Assembly: GCF_902464545.1 (NCBI RefSeq)
Contig: NZ_CABQJR010000019.1
Coordinates: 1-44,163, forward strand
Direction: 5' to 3'
Length of the DNA: 44,163 bases
Source of the DNA: an uncultured Senegalimassilia sp.
Lineage (GTDB): Bacteria; Actinomycetota; Coriobacteriia; Coriobacteriales; Eggerthellaceae
In this document: positions 1 through 8,559 of the stretch, piece by piece
How positions within the stretch are numbered: position 1 is the first letter of the stretch
Layout: every line of letters starts with the position of its first letter
Position numbers and translations under genes: made by a program
Notes under the pieces: generated by a model
What the model was told of the DNA's origin: nothing
What the model saw: the letters and a program-made list of their open reading frames with translations, nothing else
The model's database searches: none

Positions 1-1327
1 CAGTCGGACGAGGAACCGCCTGCGGTGCGGCCGCCGGAGCCGCAACCGGCGCAGGGGCTGCAGGAGCCGCAGCCGGCGCAGCAGCAGACGCAGCGGCAGC
101 GGGCGCAGGGGCCGCGGGGGCAGGGGCCGAAACGAGCGCCGCCGGGGTAGCATGCGCCGCAGCGACCGGCGAAGCGGCCACGGCGACCCCGGAGCGCTCC
201 AAAGCCTCGACGCGCTCCGCAAGCGCGGCAAGCGTCAGATCGCCTTCCGGGCGAACCATGCGCGTGCAGCCGATCTCGAACGACAGACGCGGGTTGGTAG
301 AGGTTTTCAGCTCGGCCATGACGTCGCCGAGCACCTGCAGCATGCGTGCCAGGCGATCGGTGCCGAACAGGGGCAGTTCATCGGCAAGCTGACGACGCTC
401 CGACGCGCTGACATCAAGCGCCACGTCGGTGCCCGCCAAGCTCATCACGTACAGATTGCGCACGTGCTGAGCAAGCTCGCGCGCGAACTGCGCCAGGTCG
501 GAGCCAGATTCGACGAACTCCGCCACCCAATTGAAGCATGCCGCGGCATCGCGCTTGCCAAGAGCCTGCACGATGTTGGCCAGATCGCCGGAGTCCACGC
601 CGCCGAGCATGCGTTCGGCAACGGCCAGCGTGACCTTGCCCTCGCCGAACGCGATGGTCTGCTCAAGCGAGGTGAGCGCGTTGCGCATGCCGCCGCCGGC
701 GTGATGGGCGATCAGATCGAGCGCGTCGCCTTCGAACTCCACGCCCTCGGCCACGCACACCGCGCCCAAGCGCGAGACGATGGACTCGTTGGATATGCGG
801 CGGAAATCGAAGCGCTGGCAACGCGAATGGATGGTCTCCGGCACCTTCTGCGGGTCGGTGGTTGCCAGGATGAACACCACGTGATCGGGAGGTTCCTCCA
901 ACGTCTTGAGCAGCGCGTTGAACGCCGCGATGGACAGCATGTGGACCTCGTCGATGATATAGACCTTGTAACGGCCGCGCGTGGGCGCGAACTGCACGCG
1001 GTTGATGATCTCCTCGCGCACGTTCTCCACGCCCGTGCGGCTTGCCGCGTCGAGCTCGTAGACGTCGGGATGCACGCCCTCGGCGATCATCTGACAATCC
1101 TCGCAGGCGCCATCCGGGTCGGGCGTCGGGCCCTTCTCGCACAGCAGCGCCTTGGCAAGCAGGCGCGCCGTGGTGGTCTTGCCCGTGCCGCGCGGGCCGC
1201 AGAACAGGTAGGCATGGCTGACCTTGTCCTGCTCGATGGCGTTTTTGATGGTACGCTCGATCTGCTCCTGCCCCACCACGTCCTCGAAGATCTGCGGACG
1301 GTATTTGCGGTACAGCGCCTCTGCCAT
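1..1327 (-). CDS. dnaX: DNA polymerase III subunit gamma/tau, 5' part, cut by window edge
   Basis: Clamp-loader ATPase subunit of the replicative polymerase. The frame is open from an ATG at 1327 (preceded by AAGGAG) to base 1, about 442 codons, so the C-terminus is missing. It starts MAEALYRKYRPQIFEDVVGQ, the standard DnaX opening, followed by Walker A GPRGTGKTT near residue 45, the Walker B region YIIDEVHML near 120 and the sensor motif ILATTDPQKVP. After domain III it becomes an Ala/Pro-rich linker (roughly residue 380 onward), as in tau proteins. The zinc module reads C..P-D-G-A-C-E-D-C; in the alignment I would make with actinobacterial DnaX the second of four Cys ligands is Asp. The gene stands alone behind a -10 element and downstream of the dedA terminator. 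Identity is certain; the length of tau is unknown. Confidence 0.96.
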   Translation of the reverse strand, partial: MAEALYRKYRPQIFEDVVGQEQIERTIKNAIEQDKVSHAYLFCGPRGTGKTTTARLLAKALLCEKGPTPDPDGACEDCQMIAEGVHPDVYELDAASRTGVENVREEIINRVQFAPTRGRYKVYIIDEVHMLSIAAFNALLKTLEEPPDHVVFILATTDPQKVPETIHSRCQRFDFRRISNESIVSRLGAVCVAEGVEFEGDALDLIAHHAGGGMRNALTSLEQTIAFGEGKVTLAVAERMLGGVDSGDLANIVQALGKRDAAACFNWVAEFVESGSDLAQFARELAQHVRNLYVMSLAGTDVALDVSASERRQLADELPLFGTDRLARMLQVLGDVMAELKTSTNPRLSFEIGCTRMVRPEGDLTLAALAERVEALERSGVAVAASPVAAAHATPAALVSAPAPAAPAPAAAASAAAPAAAPAAPAPVAAPAAAPQAVPRPT

Positions 1328-1396
1328 GTGGTTGCTCCTTGCCCTGCGTGCGGATATGCGAAAGCCCGGGAAGCCCGGGCGTTATGGTCTGCCACC

Positions 1397-1402
1397 ATTA
1401 TA
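1397..1402 (-). promoter_or_regulatory. -10 element of dnaX
   Basis: A perfect TATAAT on the minus strand, 70 bases before the dnaX start. No convincing -35 is visible 16-18 bases upstream, which is common in this window. A short CCCGGG inverted repeat lies in the leader at 1365-1379. Confidence 0.45.
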
Positions 1403-1445
1403 CGGGCATCCCGCTACGGCCGCGCGCCAGACGCCGCCGAACACG

Positions 1446-1476
1446 AAAAACGCCCGGAGCCTGCAAGCCCCGGGCG
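1446..1476 (-). terminator. Rho-independent terminator after dedA
   Basis: On the minus strand a GC-rich stem (CGCCCGG pairing with CCGGGCG, with extra pairs inside) is followed directly by TTTTT. It lies about 65 bases past the dedA stop and before the dnaX promoter. Confidence 0.75.
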
Positions 1477-1541
1477 CATCATGGCGCATCCTGCAACGGA
1501 TGCGTCAACGAAGATTCCCGCGAATAGGCGCGAATGCCGCG

Positions 1542-2201
1542 CTACGCCTTCTTCTTGCGGCCGTTCAGAGCCGCCTTCACCGCGCCGATGACCGCCGGCG
1601 CGACCGACACGGCCACGATGCCGAGCACGATGACCTCGAAGTGCTCCTGCACGAACGGCACGCCGCCGAAGAAGTAGCCCACCAGCACGAACAGGCTGAC
1701 CCAGGAGATGCCGCCGATGGCGTTGAACATCGTGAACTTCGCAAAGTTCATGTGCCCGGTGCCGGCGATGAACGGGGCGAACGTGCGGAAGAAGGGCATG
1801 AAGCGCGTGATGACGATGGTAAGCCCGCCGTACTTCTCGAAGAAGCTATCAAGCTTGGCCATGCGCTCGGGCGTGAGCGCCTTGACCTTGCCGGAGTCGA
1901 TGATGCGCTTGCCGAAGAAGCGCGCGATCCAGTAGTTGGAAGTGTTGCCCAAGATGGCCGCCGCGTAAAACACCAGCAGCGTGGCGCCCAGGTGCAGCCC
2001 GCCTCCATCGGCAGAGAAGACGCCGGCTGCGAACAACAGCGAGTCGCCAGGCAAAAACGGGAAGAATACCAAGCCCGTTTCCACGAACACGATCAAGAAC
2101 AGCGGCGTGTACACCCACACCGCGCCCAGCGTGATGATCCATCCGGCGATGGCGCCGCGCGGGTCGCTTAAGAGGTTAAGGAAGAAATCGATGATACCCA
2201 T
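1542..2201 (-). CDS. DedA family membrane protein
   Basis: A 219-aa polytopic inner-membrane protein of the DedA (SNARE-associated, VTT) family. Members are undecaprenyl-phosphate or phospholipid flippases/transporters needed for envelope homeostasis. Visible hallmarks are the segment FVETGLVFFPFLPGDSLLF (residues ~39-57) with the family's E..GxxxPxxPGD signature, GNTSNYWIARFFGK (~85-98), and FEKYGGLTIVITRFMPFFRTFAPF (~121-144) with the conserved R-[FI]-xPxxR motif. About five hydrophobic segments are seen and the C-terminus is basic (NGRKKKA). The ATG at 2201 has AAAGG seven bases upstream. It is monocistronic with its own terminator. The family assignment is firm; the substrate in this organism is not known from sequence. 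Confidence 0.93.
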   Translation of the reverse strand: MGIIDFFLNLLSDPRGAIAGWIITLGAVWVYTPLFLIVFVETGLVFFPFLPGDSLLFAAGVFSADGGGLHLGATLLVFYAAAILGNTSNYWIARFFGKRIIDSGKVKALTPERMAKLDSFFEKYGGLTIVITRFMPFFRTFAPFIAGTGHMNFAKFTMFNAIGGISWVSLFVLVGYFFGGVPFVQEHFEVIVLGIVAVSVAPAVIGAVKAALNGRKKKA

Positions 2202-2280
2202 ATGTGCCTTTCGAACGCCGTTTCACCCCGATTTGCAAGCATCCGGGGCGCAGCCCTCCCGTTTTTGGGCGCAAAAAGAG

Positions 2281-2384
2281 CATCCTATATGGGACAGGGC
2301 GCTCGTCAGAGGCCCCTTATGGCTGCTTCCTCCCGGACCTGACCAGGTTCGGAACTTGGCGCCGCCCCGACCCATATAAGATGC
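2281..2384 (-). ncRNA. ffs: Signal recognition particle RNA (4.5S, small bacterial type)
   Basis: The minus strand carries the conserved SRP RNA apical hairpin: GGTCAGGTCCGGGAGGAAGC, followed by AGCC, at about 2330-2352. The ends pair as GCATCTTATATGGG with CCCATATAGGATGC, giving the single long hairpin of the Alu-less 4.5S type. The 3' end is followed by TCTTTTTG, which would terminate transcription. The RNA binds Ffh and targets nascent membrane and secreted proteins to FtsY. Confidence 0.95.
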
Positions 2385-2401
2385 TCGTTTCGACTTGGGC
2401 T

Positions 2402-2407
2402 AGTATA
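2402..2407 (-). promoter_or_regulatory. -10 element of the SRP RNA gene
   Basis: TATACT on the minus strand, 18 bases before the predicted base of the SRP RNA stem. The region upstream is GC-rich with no clear -35. Confidence 0.45.
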
Positions 2408-2468
2408 CCGGCGCCCCGCTCCCGCTGCGGGCGCAGGGCGCAAGCGTTACCAAATGTACACAGGCGCT

Positions 2469-3107
2469 TTACACCGACTTGACGCTTGGCAGCACGCCGT
2501 TGAGGCCGTCGAACAAACACGCGCTGGTCACCCCGGCAAGGCTTTCGAGCGGGATCTCGGAATCGGCGATGAGCCAGCGGCGGTACACCGCCACCAGGCC
2601 AGCGCAAAAAAACGACACGATGTAAGGCACATACGGATCGTCGCGGCGCAGGCCGAGCACGTTGTCCTCCATGAGCACATCGACCAGGCTTGCCTCCAGG
2701 CGGTCGAGCACGTCTTGCAGCGACACATGCTGCAGCACCCGCTTGCTGCGCGTCATATCAGGGGCCAAGGCCAGGCTGATGCTTTGGAACAGCTTGCTCA
2801 CGTCAAGCCCCTTGTCGCCATCCGAGCGCAGCGCCTCGCGACAGCTGGCGACGATCTTCTGGGCCTCGTCGCGGATGACCTCGTCCACCAGGTCGCTTAC
2901 CGAGCGATAGTGCAGGTAGAACGTCTTGCGGTCGATATCGGCCTCGCGCGCCACGGAGGCGATGGTGATCTTGTGGTAGTCCTGGTTCTCCATCAGCTTG
3001 AAGAACGCCTCGCGGATGGCCTTGCGCGTGCGTACCACGCGGCGATCGGTGGACCTGCGCAGGTCTTTTGCCGTCGTTTCGTCCTTCGGCGCAATCGGGT
3101 CTGACAC
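2469..3107 (-). CDS. TetR/AcrR family transcriptional regulator
   Basis: A 212-aa one-component repressor. The N-terminal DNA-binding domain spans about residues 22-70: RTRKAIREAFFKLMENQDYH, then the helix-turn-helix ITIASVAREADIDRKTFYLHY with the typical TFYxHY end. The rest is a divergent ligand-binding domain, so the inducer cannot be predicted. The start is GTG at 3107, with AGGGG seven bases upstream; there is no better ATG. The gene is flanked by the SRP RNA and, on the far side, a ~300-base intergenic region holding a spaced inverted repeat that could be its operator. No obvious target gene is adjacent. Confidence 0.9.
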   Translation of the reverse strand: MSDPIAPKDETTAKDLRRSTDRRVVRTRKAIREAFFKLMENQDYHKITIASVAREADIDRKTFYLHYRSVSDLVDEVIRDEAQKIVASCREALRSDGDKGLDVSKLFQSISLALAPDMTRSKRVLQHVSLQDVLDRLEASLVDVLMEDNVLGLRRDDPYVPYIVSFFCAGLVAVYRRWLIADSEIPLESLAGVTSACLFDGLNGVLPSVKSV

Positions 3108-3207
3108 CTTATACCCCTCGTTTCCTGGTTACTCGCCGGCATGCGGCTGCCCTTGTTCGTCTTAGCGAGATCGCTGCTGCGATAGCTTCATACGTTAATC
3201 AACATCG

Positions 3208-3250
3208 GACCATTTTGTGGATACTTATCCTCGTTCGTTGCAAAACGGTC
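3208..3250. repeat. Spaced inverted repeat upstream of the TetR gene
   Basis: GACCATTTTG (3208-3217) and CAAAACGGTC (3241-3250) form a 9/10 inverted repeat separated by 23 bases, about 100-140 bases upstream of the TetR start. The placement suits an autoregulatory operator, but nothing proves it. The rest of 3108-3372 shows no gene. Confidence 0.3.
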
Positions 3251-3372
3251 GATTGCAGAATACCAGAATCCCACCGCATTTGGGGAACGTAGATTACTTC
3301 CCACCTGTTTATTTTCCAGGAAAGCTGTCGAAACGGCTCGATATGGGTTGCGAGCGGCTTTTGCGCAACGGC

Positions 3373-3404
3373 GAAAAACGGGCGCGGCATCATGCCGCGC
3401 CCGT
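3373..3404 (-). terminator. Terminator after the rRNA methyltransferase gene
   Basis: A perfect 11-bp stem CGGGCGCGGCA/TGCCGCGCCCG (3379-3403) is followed on the minus strand by TTTTTC, a few bases past the stop at 3410. Confidence 0.85.
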
Positions 3405-3409
3405 TTGCG

Positions 3410-4708
3410 TTACACCACCTGGAAGATGAAGAACTTCAGGTAGTCGGTTTCGGGGACGCCCCAGACGATGGGGTGATCGGGCGCCTGCTGACGCTCCTCG
3501 ATCTGGCGCAGCTGCACGCCCGCATCGTGCGCGGCGCTGGCAACCACATGCTTGAAGCGCTCGGTGTCCATGAAGTGGCTGCAGCTACAGGTTGCCAGAT
3601 AGCCGCCGCGCGGCAGCAGCTTCATGGCGCGGTAGTTGATCTCCTTGTAGCCGCGCGAGGCGCTTTGGATGGTTTTGCGGCTCTTCGTGAACGCCGGCGG
3701 ATCGAGCACGATGAAATCGTACGTGCGGTCATGCGCGGCCTCAAGCGCCGGCAGCAGGTCGAACACGTTCGTGGCCGTGAAGTCCATGCGCTCCTCCAGG
3801 CCGTTGAGCTGCGCGTTCTTGCGCGCCTGCGCCACGGCGAGCTCGGAGATATCCACGGCGTTCACATACGCCGCGCCGCCATGGGCGGCGTTGAGCGCGA
3901 AGCTGCCCGTGTGCGTGAAGCAGTCGAGCACGTGCTTTCCCGCGGCAAGCTTGGCCACCGCGCGACGGTTGTACTTCTGGTCCAGGAAAAAGCCCGTCTT
4001 CTGACCGTTCTCGAAATCCACCTCGTAGCGCACGCCGTTTTCGACGATCTGCGTGGCGGTGGGACCGAAGCCCTCGGTGCCCGGCGCGCCCGGTGCCAGC
4101 GGATCGAGGCTTGCTTGGCCGCCTTCGTCGGCCGCACCCGCGAACCAACCGGCCGTGAGCTCAAGGCCCTCCAACTTGCGGGTTGCCACATCGTTGCGCT
4201 CGTACAAGCCGCGGATGGCCACGCCGTCCTCGGCGAGCACCTCGAGCAGCACCGGGAAGATCACCGGCTTGAGCTGCTCCATACCCACGGACAGCGTTTC
4301 TGCCACCAGCACGTCGTTGAAGCGGTCCACCACCAGGCCCGGGAAGCCGTCTGCCTCCGAGAACAGCACGCGGCAGCAGCTGGCGTCTTCGCCCATGACG
4401 GTTTTGCGGTACTCCCACGCCCACGCCACCTTGCGCTTCCAGAACGCGCGATCGAACGCGTCGTTGGCGTTGCGCGTGATAAGGCGGATGCGAATCTTGC
4501 TGCTTTTCGACAGCAGGCCCGTGCCCAGGTACGACCCCTTGCGATTCACCACGTCGATGAGACTGCCGTTTGCAACCTCATCGCCCTGCCCCGGCGCACC
4601 CTCCATGAACAGCACCTCGGCCTCGTATACCCACGGATGCCCCTTGGCCAACGCATGCTCGCCCTTCGGCGTGATGGTGGCGCGAGGATACGGACGTTGA
4701 GCTTTCAT
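3410..4708 (-). CDS. Class I SAM-dependent 23S rRNA (cytosine-5) methyltransferase, RlmI type
   Basis: A 432-aa protein with an N-terminal PUA-like domain (residues ~1-80: YPRATITPKGEHALAKGHPWVY) and a C-terminal Rossmann methyltransferase domain. The SAM-binding motif is around GKHVLDCFTHTGSFAL (~235-250), followed by VNAVDISELAVAQARKN and the catalytic region DFIVLDPPAFTKSRK, the RlmI/RlmK signature. C-terminal CSCSHFMD (TCSCSHF) matches RlmI, which methylates C1962 of 23S rRNA. I place the start at the ATG at 4708, with AAAGGA upstream; a longer frame reaching 4837 lacks family similarity in its first 43 codons. It is monocistronic with a strong terminator. Confidence 0.88.
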   Translation of the reverse strand: MKAQRPYPRATITPKGEHALAKGHPWVYEAEVLFMEGAPGQGDEVANGSLIDVVNRKGSYLGTGLLSKSSKIRIRLITRNANDAFDRAFWKRKVAWAWEYRKTVMGEDASCCRVLFSEADGFPGLVVDRFNDVLVAETLSVGMEQLKPVIFPVLLEVLAEDGVAIRGLYERNDVATRKLEGLELTAGWFAGAADEGGQASLDPLAPGAPGTEGFGPTATQIVENGVRYEVDFENGQKTGFFLDQKYNRRAVAKLAAGKHVLDCFTHTGSFALNAAHGGAAYVNAVDISELAVAQARKNAQLNGLEERMDFTATNVFDLLPALEAAHDRTYDFIVLDPPAFTKSRKTIQSASRGYKEINYRAMKLLPRGGYLATCSCSHFMDTERFKHVVASAAHDAGVQLRQIEERQQAPDHPIVWGVPETDYLKFFIFQVV

Positions 4709-4767
4709 GAGGGTCCTTTCAGGAACGAAGAATTCAAGAATCGCAGGTGGCGTAAAAGCCAGCGAAG

Positions 4768-4821
4768 GCCGCTGCGGTGCCCCGCATTCGCGCGAACGCA
4801 AAGGCGGGGTGCCGCAGCGGC
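4768..4821. repeat. Large inverted repeat between aspS and the methyltransferase gene
   Basis: Arms of 18 bases at 4768-4785 and 4804-4821 pair throughout. In plus-strand RNA two pairs are G-U wobbles; in minus-strand RNA these would be A-C mismatches. There is no T-run on either side, so it is not a standard terminator. A second, smaller hairpin (4838-4863) sits right after the aspS stop. Confidence 0.5.
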
Positions 4822-4867
4822 CCACAGCTTCAAGCAATTGCGCCGGCCGTTAGGCCAGCGCAACCTA

Positions 4868-6655
<1,788 letters not shown>

Positions 6656-6730
6656 TCTCTCTTGCTCCTTGCAATGCTTTATGGGCGCCCGGCCGCAAGC
6701 GCGGGCCCGGGTTGTTGCTCAAACCTAGCC

Positions 6731-6736
6731 ATTGTA
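6731..6736 (-). promoter_or_regulatory. Candidate -10 element of aspS
   Basis: TACAAT on the minus strand about 75 bases before the aspS start; no good -35 is seen. Just upstream (6757-6778) AGCCGG/CCGGCT and AAAGGAG/CTCCTTT could form a small hairpin that may end hisS transcripts. Confidence 0.35.
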
Positions 6737-6808
6737 CATCACGAAAGGAGCCGGAAACCATACCGGCTTCCAGCTCCTTTGAAAATGCCATGGTTGCAGC
6801 GCCGCGGG

Positions 6809-6896
6809 GTGAACAGGGGACGGAGGTGTGTTCACCGGAAACGCCTTCGGAATGACCAGGAGATGATCGGGTGAACACACCTCCGTCCCCTGTTCA
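6809..6896. repeat. Inverted pair of extragenic repeats (REP/BIME-like), copies 1 and 2
   Basis: A 27-base unit at 6809-6835 with core GGGGACGGAGGTGTGTTCAC is repeated in inverse orientation at 6871-6896 with a 26-base perfect match, separated by 35 bases. A partial end (CCCTGTTCACGTGG) follows at 6899. The same unit recurs near 14.8-15.2 kb. In RNA the pair would form a long stem between hisS and aspS. Confidence 0.85.
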
Positions 6897-6930
6897 TGCC
6901 CTGTTCACGTGGCTGCGCGGCGATTGCGGG

Positions 6931-8298
6931 TTATTCCTCGCCGGCGAACACGTCCTCGATGCTGGCATGCGCGCCTCCGAAAGGCTCGCCACCGAACTGG
7001 GCCAGCAGTGCTTTGGCCTGATCGAGCTTCACCAGGCGCTCGTGATGGGTGGACATGTTGCGCACCTTCACCTGACCTGCGGCCAGCTCGTCGGGGCCGA
7101 GCACGGCGACCATGCGCGAGCCCACCTTGTCAGCCAGCTTGAACTGGCTTTTCAGGCTGCGGTGCTGGTGGTCCATCTCGGCGGTCACGCCCGCATCGCG
7201 GCATGCCTGCACCAGGCTGAACGCCTCGGCGCGCACGGAATCGTCCACGCACGCCACGAAGATGTCGCAATGCTGGGCGCTCGGGAACGCCTGACCCGCT
7301 GCCTGGATGGCCAGCGCACAGCGCTCGTAGCCCAGCGCGAAGCCGAAGCCCGGCGTGGGACGACCGCCCACTTCCTCGGCCAGCTTGTCGTAGCGACCGC
7401 CGCCGCCGATGGCGTTTTGGCTGCCCATGCCCTGATCGACCTGCACCTCGAACACGGTGCGCGTGTAGTAGTCAAGGCCGCGGACCAGCGTGGGGTCCTC
7501 GATATAGGAGATGCCCGCGCCGTCCAGGTAGGTTTTCACGGCCTGATAATGCTCACGGCAGTCATCGCACAGGTAGTCCGAGATCTTCGGGGCGCCCTCC
7601 ATGACCTCGGCGCAGCCGGGGTTCTTGCAGTCGAAGGCGCGTAGCGGGTTGATCTCGGCGCGGCGCATGCACTCCTCGCACATATGCTCGGCATGGGCGT
7701 TCATGTACTCACGCACGGCCTCGCGGTACTTCGGACGGCACTGCTCGCAGCCCATGGAGTTCACCAGCAGGCGCGTGGCGTCCATGGGGACGCCGATGGC
7801 GGCGTAGAAGCGCATGAGCATGATGATGCCCTCGGCGTCGACGCTGGGGTCCTCCGCGCCCAGGCATTCGATGCCCACCTGGTTGAACATGCGCTGACGG
7901 CCCTTCTGCGGGCGCTCGGCGCGGAACATCGGGCCGGCGTACATGAGCTTGGCCGGAGCCGCGCCCTGCGGCACCAGGTCATGCTGCACCACGGCGCGCA
8001 CCACGCCAGCGGTGCCCTCGGGGCGCAGGCTCAGACGGCTTTTCGCCTTGATGGTGCCGCCGTCGATGACGCGCTTGAAGTTCTCGCCGGAGATGGCGGT
8101 GAACATCTCCTTGGACACCACGTCGGTGGCCTGGCCGATGCCGCGCACGAACAGGTCGGTCTGCTCGAACAGCGGCGTCTCGATGGGCTGATAGCCGTAA
8201 CGGGCGAAGATGCCGAACGCGGTGTCGCGGAAATGCGCCCAGAACTTCGCCTCATCGGGCAGAAGATCGCGCGTTCCCTCCGGGGAGTTGATTGCCAT
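6931..8298 (-). CDS. hisS: Histidyl-tRNA synthetase
   Basis: A 455-aa class IIa synthetase for tRNA-His. It begins MAINSPEGTRDLLPDEAKFW, and the conserved motif 1 region follows (YGYQPIETPLFEQTDLFVRG). Motif 2 is FRAERPQKGRQRMFNQVGIE, the His-binding loop is LVRGLDYYTRTVFEV, and motif 3 is GFGFALGYERCALAI; a C-terminal anticodon-binding domain follows. A Cys-rich insertion (C-x2-C at ~185 and C-x2-C at ~208, then C...C and C-x2-C) is typical of the HisRS form found in Gram-positives and probably binds metal. The ATG at 8298 has AAGGA upstream. A TACAAT -10 candidate is at 8366-8371. Confidence 0.97.
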   Translation of the reverse strand: MAINSPEGTRDLLPDEAKFWAHFRDTAFGIFARYGYQPIETPLFEQTDLFVRGIGQATDVVSKEMFTAISGENFKRVIDGGTIKAKSRLSLRPEGTAGVVRAVVQHDLVPQGAAPAKLMYAGPMFRAERPQKGRQRMFNQVGIECLGAEDPSVDAEGIIMLMRFYAAIGVPMDATRLLVNSMGCEQCRPKYREAVREYMNAHAEHMCEECMRRAEINPLRAFDCKNPGCAEVMEGAPKISDYLCDDCREHYQAVKTYLDGAGISYIEDPTLVRGLDYYTRTVFEVQVDQGMGSQNAIGGGGRYDKLAEEVGGRPTPGFGFALGYERCALAIQAAGQAFPSAQHCDIFVACVDDSVRAEAFSLVQACRDAGVTAEMDHQHRSLKSQFKLADKVGSRMVAVLGPDELAAGQVKVRNMSTHHERLVKLDQAKALLAQFGGEPFGGAHASIEDVFAGEE

Positions 8299-8559
8299 GA
8301 CGGTTCCTTACTTCCGATAACTCATGTTCCGATGGTACGGACGGTTGAAAACGGTTAACCCTTGCATTGTAGCGCAGACGCGGCCGCACGGCGGCCCGCC
8401 GGCCGCAGCCCCACGCAATCAGCGCGGCAGCAGGGCGGCCGACGGGCTCAACGGCCGCACGCAGGCAGCGCGGCCGCGGAACGGCTGACGGGCGCGGCAG
8501 TTGCCCGCAGACAGCGGCCGGCAAGCGCAGCGGTTGCCCACAAGCGGCGGCGAGCGACG
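8299..8559. other. GC-rich intergenic stretch between hisS and the TPR gene
   Basis: There is no gene with a ribosome site here. Beyond the hisS promoter area the stretch 8376-8560 is very GC-rich, with degenerate repeats around GCGGCAG and GGTTGCCC. It may hold weak hairpins ending the TPR gene transcript, but no T-run follows any of them. Confidence 0.4.

Noticed and set aside
152..2171. Plus-strand open frames opposite dnaX and dedA
   Set aside because: Antisense shadows of genes with unmistakable motifs on the other strand.
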